52,202 nt of DNA, taken from assembly GCA_017470345.1 (NCBI GenBank), contig JAFUEP010000004.1, positions 1 to 52,202 of the forward strand, in the 5' to 3' direction. Below are positions 15,653-23,370 of the stretch, one piece after another. Position numbers and translations under genes: made by a program. The DNA is from Prevotella sp. GTDB lineage: Bacteria; Bacteroidota; Bacteroidia; Bacteroidales; Bacteroidaceae. The notes beneath the pieces are model-generated. The model worked only from the letters and a program-made list of their open reading frames with translations. It had not been told where the DNA came from and searched no databases. How positions within the stretch are numbered: the first letter of the stretch is position 1; each line of letters opens with the position of its first letter.

Positions 15653-16419
15653 GGGCGTATGACGGTTCCGATGTCGTTGAGCAGATTGTCGGCATGCTTG
15701 ATGACCACCGAGTTGACGCCGCCGTCGATGGCGCGGAAGGCGCCCGTGAGCTTAGGCAACATGCCCTTGGCGATGACGCCCTCGCGAAGCAGCTGGTCGT
15801 AGACGGCGCGGTCGATGTCGGGGATGAGGGTCGTGTCGTCGTCGACGTCGCGCAGCACGCCGCTCTTCTCGAAGCAGAGCACCAGCCGCGACGGCTCAAT
15901 GCGGGCGGCGGCGATAGCTACGGCGCTGGCCACGGAGTCGGCGTTGGTGTTGAGCATGGAGCCCTGGCCGTCGTGAGTCAGCGGACAGACGACGGGCGTG
16001 ATGCCCTGGCTGAGGAGCGAGGCGAGCAGCGACGCGTTGACTTCCGATGGCTCGATGTCGCCCACGAAACCGTAGTCGATGGGCTCGGCGGGCCGGCGGT
16101 GGGCAGGGATGAGGTTACCGTCGGCGCCGGAGAGGCCTATGGCCGTGCAGCCGAGGGCGTTGAGGCGGGCTACGATCTGCTTGTTGATGAGTCCGGCGTA
16201 GACCATCGTGACGACGTCGAGCGTCGGGCGGTCGGTGACGCGGCGCCCGTCTATCATCTGTGTCTCGATGCCCAGCTGGGCGCTGAGGCGCGTGGCCAGC
16301 TTGCCGCCGCCGTGCACCAGCACCTTCGGTGCCGGCAACTCGGCGAATCTACTGAGGAAAGCATCGAGGGCGGAAGGGTTGTCAATGACGTTGCCGCCAA
16401 TCTTTATGACTTGAATCAT
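15649..16419 (-). CDS. argB: N-acylglutamate kinase
   Basis: This 256-aa amino-acid kinase phosphorylates N-acetyl- or N-succinylglutamate, the second step of arginine synthesis. Visible motifs are VIKIGGNVID at the N-terminus, VLVHGGGKLATRLSAQLG, the substrate segment DGRRVTDRPTLDVV, GLSGADGNL, and NTNADSVASAVAIAA near the nucleotide site. The start at 16419 is chosen because the kinase fold begins there; an in-frame ATG 24 codons upstream would add residues encoded only by the AT-rich spacer repeat. Its stop overlaps the argE start by 4 bp. Confidence 0.92.
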   Translation of the reverse strand: MIQVIKIGGNVIDNPSALDAFLSRFAELPAPKVLVHGGGKLATRLSAQLGIETQMIDGRRVTDRPTLDVVTMVYAGLINKQIVARLNALGCTAIGLSGADGNLIPAHRRPAEPIDYGFVGDIEPSEVNASLLASLLSQGITPVVCPLTHDGQGSMLNTNADSVASAVAIAAARIEPSRLVLCFEKSGVLRDVDDDTTLIPDIDRAVYDQLLREGVIAKGMLPKLTGAFRAIDGGVNSVVIKHADNLLNDIGTVIRP

Positions 16420-16432
16420 TATATTTTCTCGG

Positions 16433-16496
16433 GATTTCGTTATAACGATATTTCGGTATTTCGATATTTCGGTATAACGGAATATCGACATATCGA
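16433..16496. repeat. NNATTTCG short-period repeat between argF' and argB
   Basis: Repeated 8-bp words (TATTTCGA, TATTTCGG, then TATAACGG, ATATCGAC) fill the spacer. The two halves are partly complementary. Related tracts lie at 17532-17628 and 30697-30782. Confidence 0.75.
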
Positions 16497-16510
16497 AATA
16501 ATGGTAAGGT

Positions 16511-17527
16511 TCATAGTGCCTCGAGCATGCGCTTCAGGACGACGGTGGCGGATACCTCGCGGTTGGCAGCCTCGGGGATGACGATGGAGTCGGGGCCCTC
16601 GATGACGTCGTCGGTGACGATCATGCCGCGGCGCACGGGCAGGCAGTGCATGAACTTTGCCTGGCGGGTCCACGACATGTGCTCGGTGTCGACCGTCCAC
16701 GACATGTCCTTCGAGGTGATCTTGCCATAGTCGGCGGGGTTGGTGACGCCTGGGTTCGACCAGTTCTTGGCGTAGATGAAGTCAGCGCCCTCAAAGGCTT
16801 TCCTCTGGTCATACTCCACATGGGCACCGGCCACGAACTTGGGGTCGAGCTCGTAGCCCTCGGGATGAGTGACGACGAAGTCGACGTCGGCCGCCAGCAT
16901 CCACTGGGCGAAGGAGTTGGGCACTGCCTGCGGCAGGGCCTTGGGGTGGGGGGCCCAGGTGAGGACGACCTTGGGGCGGGGAACTGCGGCAGTGCCGCAG
17001 TTAACCTGACGGGAGGAATTGCCGCAGCCCACCTGACGGGAGGCATATTCCTCGATGGTGATGAGGTCGGCGAAGGCCTGGAGGGGGTGGACCGTAGCGG
17101 TCTCCATGGCGAAGACGGGCCGTCCGCTGTAGCGTATGAACTGCTGGACGATGGTCTCGGCATAGTCGTAGTCGCGGTCGGTGAGACCGGCGAAAGAGCG
17201 GATGCCGATGATGTCGCAATAGCAGCCCATGACGGGAATGGCCTCGAGCAGGTGCTCCGACTTGTCGCCGTCCATGATGACGCCGCGCTCGGTCTCGAGC
17301 TTCCATGCCCCCTGGTTGACGTCGAGCACGATGACGTTCATGCCTAGGTTCATGGCAGCCTTCTGTGTCGACAGACGGGTGCGCAGCGAGTTGTTGAAGA
17401 AAATCATCAGGAGCGTCTTGTTGCGCCCCAGCTGACAATATTTATAACGGTCTTGCTTGATCTCCTGTGCCTCGGCCAGTGCCTTCGGCAGCGGCCCCAG
17501 GTCTTCTACGTTGATGAATGTTCTCAT
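16511..17527 (-). CDS. argF: N-succinyl (or acetyl) ornithine transcarbamylase, argF'
   Basis: This 338-aa transcarbamylase makes an N-acylcitrulline from N-acylornithine and carbamoyl phosphate. The carbamoyl-phosphate loop (FFNNSLRTRLS), GAWKLETERGVIMDGDK, FADLITIEEY, TWAPHPKALPQAVPNSF, HPEGYELDPKF and MHCLPVRR are near identical to the Bacteroides succinylornithine enzyme as I remember it. Residue 90 (DGDKSEH) is Ser; in that enzyme it is Pro and in acetylornithine transcarbamylase it is Glu, so Ser favours succinylornithine. About 20 extra residues (from SRQVGCGNS to AVP) sit between EEYA and RPKVV; they are encoded by a palindrome plus two 27-bp repeats. The rest of the protein looks intact. 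Confidence 0.93.
   Translation of the reverse strand: MRTFINVEDLGPLPKALAEAQEIKQDRYKYCQLGRNKTLLMIFFNNSLRTRLSTQKAAMNLGMNVIVLDVNQGAWKLETERGVIMDGDKSEHLLEAIPVMGCYCDIIGIRSFAGLTDRDYDYAETIVQQFIRYSGRPVFAMETATVHPLQAFADLITIEEYASRQVGCGNSSRQVNCGTAAVPRPKVVLTWAPHPKALPQAVPNSFAQWMLAADVDFVVTHPEGYELDPKFVAGAHVEYDQRKAFEGADFIYAKNWSNPGVTNPADYGKITSKDMSWTVDTEHMSWTRQAKFMHCLPVRRGMIVTDDVIEGPDSIVIPEAANREVSATVVLKRMLEAL
16982..17047. repeat. Palindrome plus two 27-bp repeats in frame inside argF'
   Basis: A perfect 21-nt palindrome (arms AACTGCGGCA / TGCCGCAGTT, 16982-17002) overlaps two 27-bp direct repeats at 16994-17020 and 17021-17047. The repeats encode the nine-residue units SRQVNCGTA and SRQVGCGNS. Confidence 0.88.
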
Positions 17528-17531
17528 GCCT

Positions 17532-17628
17532 AAAGTATTTCGGGATTTCGGGATTTTTCGGAATATCGGAATAACGATATAACGGAATTCCGGGATAACG
17601 ATATGACGATATGACGGAATTCCGGCTC
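17532..17628. repeat. NNATTTCG / GATATAACG repeat between proA and argF'
   Basis: The 110-nt spacer is almost wholly made of 8- to 9-bp words of the ATTTCGGG, AATATCGG, GATATAACG and GATATGACG type. It is related to the tracts at 16433 and 30697. Confidence 0.75.
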
Positions 17629-17637
17629 TTCAATATT

Positions 17638-18825
17638 TTATGGTCGCGTCTGCCCTTCGCCTTCGATGATCCACTTGTAGGTGGTGATCTCGCGAAGGCC
17701 CATCGGGCCGCGGGGACCCAGCTTCTGGGTGGAGATGCCGATCTCGGCGCCGAGGCCGAACTGGGCGCCGTCAGTGAACGACGTCGGGGCATTCCAATAG
17801 ACGCAGGCAGCGTCGACTTGCTGCTGGAAACGGCGGGCGGCCTGCTCATTCTCGGTGATGATGGCCTCGCTGTGGCCCGAGCCGTAGCGGTCGATGTGGG
17901 CGATGGCCTCGTCGAGCGAGCCGACGGTGACGACGTTCATCTTATAGTCCATGAACTCCACATCGTAGCGGCTCTCGTCGTTATAGAAGAGCTCCACTCG
18001 CCCGTCCATCGGGGCCAGCAGCGCAGGCAGGTCAGACAGCCTGTCCTTGTGGACGAGCAGCGTGTCGAGGGCGTTGCACACTGAGACGCGCCGTGTCTTA
18101 GCGTTGTTGATGATGCGTCGGCCCTTCTCCAGGTCGCCGTCGCGGTCGAAGTAGACGTGCACCACACCGGCGCCCGTCTCGATGACCGGCACACGGGCGT
18201 TGTCACGCACGAAATCAATCAGCCGCCGACCGCCGCGGGGGATGCACACGTCGACGTAACCTACGGCCGAGAGCATCGCGGCCGTGGCTTCATGAGTGGC
18301 GGGCAGGAGTGCAACCGCGTTGTCGTCGATGCCCTGTCGGCGAAGCTCTTCCTTGATGAGCCTGACGCCCGCCTCATTCGAAGCCTCAGCGTCGCGGCCG
18401 CCCTTCAGCACACAGGCATTGCCACTCTTGAAGCAGAGGGCAAAGACATCGAAGGTGACGTTGGGCCGCGCCTCATAGACCACGCCGATGACGCCGAAGG
18501 GCACACTCACGCGATGGATGCGCAGGCCATTGGGCAGCGTTCGTGCATCGGTCACCAGGCCCAGGGGCGAGGGCAACTCAGCCACATGGCGCATGTCGGC
18601 CGCGATGGCCTCGAGTCGCGGGGCCGTGAGTTGCAAGCGATCGTAGAGCGGATTCTGCGGATCCATCCGCGCGAGGTCCTGGCGGTTGGCCTCCAAGAGC
18701 TCCTCCTGCCGGGCAACGATGGCATCGGCCACGCCCATCAGAACGTCGCGCCGCTGCTCTTCGGTGATAGCGGTCAGCGACTTGCTGGCCGACTTCACAC
18801 GTTGGAAAGTCTCGGTCATTTGCAT
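17638..18825 (-). CDS. proA: Gamma-glutamyl phosphate reductase
   Basis: This 395-aa NADPH-dependent enzyme reduces glutamyl-5-phosphate to glutamate semialdehyde in proline synthesis. Family segments: PFGVIGVVYEARPNVT, FKSGNACVLKGGRDAEASN, CIPRGGRRLI, the catalytic cysteine in RRVSVCNALDTLLVH, and the C-terminal GLGAEIGISTQKLGPRGPMGL. It is slightly shorter than the usual 410-420 aa. Two starts are possible: 18825 or 18819, the latter giving an ATGA overlap with proB. Either way the two genes are translationally coupled, matching the need to channel the unstable glutamyl phosphate. Confidence 0.94.
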   Translation of the reverse strand: MQMTETFQRVKSASKSLTAITEEQRRDVLMGVADAIVARQEELLEANRQDLARMDPQNPLYDRLQLTAPRLEAIAADMRHVAELPSPLGLVTDARTLPNGLRIHRVSVPFGVIGVVYEARPNVTFDVFALCFKSGNACVLKGGRDAEASNEAGVRLIKEELRRQGIDDNAVALLPATHEATAAMLSAVGYVDVCIPRGGRRLIDFVRDNARVPVIETGAGVVHVYFDRDGDLEKGRRIINNAKTRRVSVCNALDTLLVHKDRLSDLPALLAPMDGRVELFYNDESRYDVEFMDYKMNVVTVGSLDEAIAHIDRYGSGHSEAIITENEQAARRFQQQVDAACVYWNAPTSFTDGAQFGLGAEIGISTQKLGPRGPMGLREITTYKWIIEGEGQTRP

Positions 18826-19589
18826 ACTATAAACTCCGTATGAGGTACGTTTTCGGGATGATCAATCAGCTGGCAGAGCACATCGGGGCGCTCGCCGTTG
18901 GCAATGAGCACACGGATGCCCGACTGCTGAACACGGCGGGCCGTGGTGTACTTCGAGTGCATGCCGCCCCGGCCGAAGGCGCTGCGCTCCTCCTTGATGT
19001 ATTGTGACAGGTCGTCGTCGGGCCGGACCGTGCTGAGCAGTCGCGACTCAGGGTCGTGCGGATCGCCCGTGTAAATGCCGTCAATGTTGGAGAGCAGGAC
19101 GAGCACGTCGGCCTGCAACATCCGGGCGATGAGGCCCGAAAGCTCGTCGTTGTCAGTGAACATCAGCTCAGTGACGGCCACCGTGTCGTTCTCGTTGACG
19201 ATGGGCACGACGCCGTTCTCGAGCATCACGGTCATGCAGGCCCGCTGGTTGTCGTACTGCTCGCCGGGCTGGAAGTTCTCCTTCATCGTGAGCACCTGAC
19301 CGACGTGCAGGCCATGTTCACGGAACAGATCGTAGTAGAGCCCGATGAGCTTCACCTGACCGAGGGCCGAGAAGAGCTGACGCTGCTCCACGGAGTCGAG
19401 CGAATGGTCGACGCGTAGCTCACTGCGCCCGCAGGCCACGGCACCGCTGGAGACGAGGACCACCTCATGGCCCTGCAGCCGCAACTGAGCCACCTGGTCG
19501 ACGAGGGCCGAGACGCGTGTGACGTCGAGCCGGCCGTCAGACCGCGTCAGCACGTTGGAGCCTATCTTGACTACGATCCTGCTATTCAT
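18816..19589 (-). CDS. proB: Glutamate 5-kinase, short form without PUA domain
   Basis: This 257-aa amino-acid kinase phosphorylates glutamate for proline synthesis. VVKIGSNVLT at the N-terminus, VLVSSGAVACGRSEL, NENDTVAVTELMFTDND and the glycine-rich GRGGMHSKYTTARRV are typical. The C-terminal PUA domain of the long form (about 370 aa) is missing, which is common outside Proteobacteria. It overlaps proA downstream and shares a 4-bp ATGA overlap with the fusion gene upstream. Confidence 0.93.
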   Translation of the reverse strand: MNSRIVVKIGSNVLTRSDGRLDVTRVSALVDQVAQLRLQGHEVVLVSSGAVACGRSELRVDHSLDSVEQRQLFSALGQVKLIGLYYDLFREHGLHVGQVLTMKENFQPGEQYDNQRACMTVMLENGVVPIVNENDTVAVTELMFTDNDELSGLIARMLQADVLVLLSNIDGIYTGDPHDPESRLLSTVRPDDDLSQYIKEERSAFGRGGMHSKYTTARRVQQSGIRVLIANGERPDVLCQLIDHPENVPHTEFIVCK

Positions 19590-20887
19590 TTTCTAAGAGT
19601 CTTGATGAGAAAATGCGACACGAGGTCAGTGGCGCGATAGATGTTTTGTCCGAAGCCGTGGTCGAAGAATTCCAGGAGGACATACTCGCTGCCGGGCCAC
19701 TGCTGATGGAAGCGCAGGCCATAGGTATAGGGTACGATGCGGTCGGCATTGCCATGCACGATGAAGGCGGGTCCCTTGTAGCGGGCGGCCGTCTCATAGA
19801 TGGGCAGCGAGAAGGCCGTCTTCAGGAAGTTGCGGCCGAGCTTGCGCCCAAAGATATCGACATATTCGGGCAGGTCGAGCGGGTCGTAGGTCTTGCCAAA
19901 GGTCGACCCGCGGATGGCATCGTCGCGCAGCACTGCAGCCGGCGCCAGCAGGGCCACGGCCTTAACGACATCGGCGCCCAGCTCGCCGGCTGTCATGGCT
20001 GCCACGACCCCACCCTGAGAGTGGCCGACGAGTGCGACACTGCTGACGTAGCGCAAGTCGAGCGCATACTCAACAACCTTCTTGGCATCCTCAATCTCAT
20101 TGGGGACAGTCATCTCCTGGAAGTCACCCTCACTCTGGCCGTGGCCGTTGAAGTCGAAGCGGATGCTGGCGATGCCGTTGGCCTGAAGTGAGTCAGCAAT
20201 GAGTTCAAACATCTGGTTGTCCTTGTTGCCCCCAAAGCCGTGACAGAGCACCGCCATCGGACATTGCTGGCCGGGCTCGAGGCTGGGCTTCTGCAGGATG
20301 GCCGCCAGGCGGCCGTGGTCGCCGTCAATGGTGAGGCGCTCCTCAGCGCCGCGCTGTCGGGGCGAGGTCAGTTCCTTGAGCAACTTATCCACCTTGTACG
20401 ACAGGACTGTTGAGAGCATCACCTTGCCGTCGGGCCCGACGACCACCATCGAGGGAATCCACTTGACGCCATACGCCTTGGCAATGTCGGTCTCCTTGAA
20501 CTTCCGCAGCTCGCTCACCTGCGGATAGGCAATGCCATACTGAGCAATCGCCTTCCGCCAGGCCTCGACGTCGGTGTCCATGGAAATGCCGACGAACTCG
20601 ATGCCCTTGGGATGATACTCATTGTAGAGCCGCACCACCTCGGGAGCCTCCTTGCGGCAGTCGGGACACCACGAGGCCCAGAAGTCGAGCACTACGGTCT
20701 TCCCCTTCAGCGAGCTCAGGCGGAACGTCTTGCCGTCGGGCATCTTCATCTTGAAATCTGGTGCTACGTCGCCGGCCTTGACCAGCTCGGTGGCATACTT
20801 CGTGTCCATGTCTTTCGGGGCAGGCTGAGCCGTCGCCGACGTAAGCCAAGCCGTCAGGATGATGGCAAAAAGAAAGATTTTCTTCAT
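19586..20887 (-). CDS. Exported thioredoxin (TlpA-like) / alpha-beta hydrolase fusion
   Basis: This 433-aa protein joins two domains behind a signal peptide (residues 1-20). Residues about 38-175 are a TlpA/ResA-type thioredoxin with the active site WCPDC (73-77) and a cis-proline region KWIPSMVVV. Residues about 185-433 are an alpha/beta hydrolase of the serine aminopeptidase or feruloyl-esterase kind: LCHGFGGNKDN, nucleophile GHSQGG, acid in HGNADRIVP, histidine in FFDHGF. A periplasmic redox-linked esterase is suggested, but no such combined activity is known to me. The gene is odd in its place: ATGA overlaps couple it to a cytoplasmic acyl-CoA synthetase upstream and to proB downstream. 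Confidence 0.88.
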   Translation of the reverse strand: MKKIFLFAIILTAWLTSATAQPAPKDMDTKYATELVKAGDVAPDFKMKMPDGKTFRLSSLKGKTVVLDFWASWCPDCRKEAPEVVRLYNEYHPKGIEFVGISMDTDVEAWRKAIAQYGIAYPQVSELRKFKETDIAKAYGVKWIPSMVVVGPDGKVMLSTVLSYKVDKLLKELTSPRQRGAEERLTIDGDHGRLAAILQKPSLEPGQQCPMAVLCHGFGGNKDNQMFELIADSLQANGIASIRFDFNGHGQSEGDFQEMTVPNEIEDAKKVVEYALDLRYVSSVALVGHSQGGVVAAMTAGELGADVVKAVALLAPAAVLRDDAIRGSTFGKTYDPLDLPEYVDIFGRKLGRNFLKTAFSLPIYETAARYKGPAFIVHGNADRIVPYTYGLRFHQQWPGSEYVLLEFFDHGFGQNIYRATDLVSHFLIKTLRK

Positions 20888-22581
20888 TGCTTTTTATCTT
20901 TATTTCTTATTTCCACACGACGAATCTTGCCGCTGATGGTCTTCGGCAGTTCGTCGACGAACTCCACGATGCGCGGATACTTATAGGGGGCAGTGACCCG
21001 CTTGACGTGCTGCTGCAGTTCCTTCACCAGTTCGTCGCCGGCCTTGTCGCGCCACTCACGTCCCAGCACGACGGTCGCCTTGACCACCATGCCGCGGATG
21101 TCGTCGGGCACGCCCGTAATGGCACACTCGACGACGGCCGGATGCGTCATCAGGGCCGACTCAACCTCGAACGGACCGATGCGATAGCCGCTCGACTTGA
21201 TGACGTCGTCGATGCGACCTTCAAACCAATAGTAGCCGTCCTCGTCGCGCCAGGCCATGTCGCCCGTGTGATAGAGTCCGTCGTGCCAGGCCTCGCGGGT
21301 GAGCGCCTCGTCGCGATAATACTCTTTGAAGAGGCCGAGCGGCTTCTTGTCGCCTACCCGGATGACGATCTCGCCCTTCTCGCCGTCCTCGCAGCTGGTG
21401 CCGTCAGGGCGGACGAGGTCGATGTCGTACTGGCCGTTGGGCATGCCCATCGAGCCGGGCTTCGGCTTCATCCAGGGGAATGTGCCGAGGGTCATGGTGG
21501 TCTCGGTCTGTCCGAAGCCCTCCATCATGCGGATGCCAGTCTTTTCGAAGAACTTGTCGAAGACTGCGGGGTTGAGGGCCTCGCCGGCCGTGGTGCAGTA
21601 TTCGAGTGCAGAGAGGTCGTAGCACGACAGATCCTCGCGAATCATGAAGCGATAGATGGTCGGCGGAGCGCAGAACGACGTCACGCGATACTTCTCCATC
21701 TGCCGCAGCAACGTCTCGGCCGAGAACTTCTCATGGTCGAAGACGAAGACCGTGGCGCCGGCAAACCACTGGCCGTAGAACTTGCCCCAGACGGCCTTGC
21801 CCCATCCCGTGTCGGCCACGGTCAGATGGAGCGACCCGGGATGCAGGTTGTGCCAGAAGACGCCCGTCGTCAGATGGCCCATGGCATAGAGGAAGTCGTG
21901 GGCCACCATCTTCGGTTCGCCGCTGGTGCCCGAGGTGAAGTACATGAGCATCGTGTCGGCGTTGTCGTTCTTCTCAGCCGGACGCACGAAGGGCGGTGCG
22001 GCATTGACCTCGTTGAGATAGTCGTGAGTCAGTGAAGAGTGAAGATTGAAGAGTGAAAAGTTTTCGGCCGCCTTCGAAAAGCGGTCGCCAACTACTATTA
22101 CACTCTTCAGTGTCGGGCTTTCGAGCACAGCCTGTTCTATCTGCTCACAGACGTAAGCATCGTCGACACAGACGATGGCCTTCACTGAGGCACGCGTATT
22201 CCTATATATAATATCCTTCTTCGTCAGCATGTGGGTGGCGGGAATGACGACGGCGCCCAGCTTGTGCAGGGCCAGCATGACGACCCACCACTCGTAGCGG
22301 CGCTTCAGGATGAGCATGACGGGGTCGCCCTTGGCCAGGCCAAGACTCTGGAAGTAGCTGGCCGCCTGGTCGCTCTGCGCCTTGAGGTCGCTGAACGTGG
22401 CGCGGATCTCGGCCCCCTCGTCGTTGGTCCAGAGCAGGGCCAGCCGGTCGGGACACTCACGTGCCCACTCATCCATCACGTCGTAGGCAAAATTGAAGTG
22501 CTCTGGAATGATGAACTCCAGATGCTTGTTGTAATCCTCGACAGACTCAAAATGAGTCTGCTTCAAAAATCTTTCTACCAT
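20884..22581 (-). CDS. AMP-forming acyl-CoA synthetase
   Basis: This 565-aa ANL-family ligase activates a carboxylic acid to its CoA thioester with ATP. Motifs: the P-loop-like YFTSGTSGEPKMVAHD, the A5 region GFGQTETT, YHTGDMAWRDEDGYYWFEGR, and KSSGYRIGPFEVES with the C-terminal PKTISGKIRR containing the adenylation lysine. It resembles the medium-chain or acetate-like synthetases that in Bacteroides lie beside the XRE-cupin regulator. The substrate is not determined. Some 20 residues (around SKAAENFSLFNLHSSLTH) before the P-loop derive from an inserted repeat (22024-22081). It overlaps the fusion gene by 4 bp. Confidence 0.9.
   Translation of the reverse strand: MVERFLKQTHFESVEDYNKHLEFIIPEHFNFAYDVMDEWARECPDRLALLWTNDEGAEIRATFSDLKAQSDQAASYFQSLGLAKGDPVMLILKRRYEWWVVMLALHKLGAVVIPATHMLTKKDIIYRNTRASVKAIVCVDDAYVCEQIEQAVLESPTLKSVIVVGDRFSKAAENFSLFNLHSSLTHDYLNEVNAAPPFVRPAEKNDNADTMLMYFTSGTSGEPKMVAHDFLYAMGHLTTGVFWHNLHPGSLHLTVADTGWGKAVWGKFYGQWFAGATVFVFDHEKFSAETLLRQMEKYRVTSFCAPPTIYRFMIREDLSCYDLSALEYCTTAGEALNPAVFDKFFEKTGIRMMEGFGQTETTMTLGTFPWMKPKPGSMGMPNGQYDIDLVRPDGTSCEDGEKGEIVIRVGDKKPLGLFKEYYRDEALTREAWHDGLYHTGDMAWRDEDGYYWFEGRIDDVIKSSGYRIGPFEVESALMTHPAVVECAITGVPDDIRGMVVKATVVLGREWRDKAGDELVKELQQHVKRVTAPYKYPRIVEFVDELPKTISGKIRRVEIRNKDKKQ
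22024..22081. repeat. GTGAAGAGTGAA-type element inside the acyl-CoA synthetase gene
   Basis: A run of GTGAAGAGTGAAGATTGAA-like words is followed by a short palindrome (TTTTCG / CGAAAA). The style matches the intergenic element at 23171-23355. It lies in frame within the coding sequence. Confidence 0.6.
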
Positions 22582-22610
22582 AAAAGGACTTTACCTAAAA
22601 TTAGCTTTAC

Positions 22611-23168
22611 TCATTCTACCGTGAAGGCCAGGAAGCGCACGGCCTTGTCGCCGACGGCCAGCATGCCGTGGGGCTGCGACGAGTCGAAATAGATGCTGTC
22701 GCCCTCGTCGAGTACGATGGTCTTGCCGCCAAGATAGATCTCCATGCGGCCCTCGAGCACGAGGTTGAATTCCTGGCCCGGATGCGTGTTCTTATAGATG
22801 GTGTGGGCATTGGGCTTCGGCTCGACAGTGACGATGAACACGTCGGCCTTATGGTCGACAAAGCCGCTCACCAGACTGCGATACTTATAGGCCTTGGTGC
22901 GCTCGACCGACATGCCCTGACCCTTGCGCACGACGAAGTAGGAGCGCATGCGCGGGCTCTCGGCAAACATCAGCTCCTCGGCCGAGACGCCATAGCGGTG
23001 GGCTATCTTCATCAGGTTGGAGATGGTGATGTCCTCCTCGCCCTGCTCTATCTTTTCATATTTCCCGACGCTGACGCCGATGACCTCAGCCACCTCCTCA
23101 GCCGTAATGTCGAGCACCTCGCGCAAGCCCTGCAGGCGCTGCCCTATCTGTTTCAGTTGATCTTCCAT
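22611..23168 (-). CDS. XRE-family regulator with C-terminal cupin
   Basis: This 185-aa protein has an N-terminal helix-turn-helix (LQGLREVLDITAEEVAEVIGVSVGKYEKIEQGE, residues about 10-45) and a C-terminal cupin_2 barrel (HPGQEFNLVLEGRMEIYLGGKTIVL, DSIYFDSSQPHGM). Such proteins are transcription regulators whose cupin binds a small effector. Its position 29 nt before the acyl-CoA synthetase gene and inside the arginine/proline operon suggests that it controls the synthetase or the operon. The same regulator-ligase pairing is, to my memory, conserved in Bacteroides. No separate argR gene is present in the window. Confidence 0.88.
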   Translation of the reverse strand: MEDQLKQIGQRLQGLREVLDITAEEVAEVIGVSVGKYEKIEQGEEDITISNLMKIAHRYGVSAEELMFAESPRMRSYFVVRKGQGMSVERTKAYKYRSLVSGFVDHKADVFIVTVEPKPNAHTIYKNTHPGQEFNLVLEGRMEIYLGGKTIVLDEGDSIYFDSSQPHGMLAVGDKAVRFLAFTVE

Positions 23169-23170
23169 AT

Positions 23171-23355
23171 TTTAAAGTAAAAGTGAATAGTGAAAAGTGA
23201 AAAATTTGCTTCCGCTCTCCTGTCTATCCATGGTTTAAAGTATAAGTGAATAGTGATAAGTGAAAAATTTGCTTCCGCTCTCCTAACTATCCATGTTTTA
23301 TTTCTTTATTCTTTGGGACAGCGGCAGCAAATTTTTCACTTTTCACTATTCACTG
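23171..23355. repeat. Composite direct and inverted repeat between proC and the XRE gene
   Basis: Two 62-nt direct copies (23171-23232 and 23234-23295, about four differences) are followed by an inverted part. A perfect 28-bp inverted repeat links 23182-23209 to 23327-23354. Its core TTTGCTTCCGC and the inverted GCGGCAGCAAA match the core of the element inside argC. The element fills most of the 202-nt spacer. Confidence 0.9.
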
Positions 23356-23370
23356 TTCCCTTATTAACTC

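Noticed and set aside
16420-16491. N-terminal extension of ArgB (24 residues)
   Set aside because: The extra residues are encoded only by the AT-rich spacer repeat, and the kinase fold starts at the Met at 16419.
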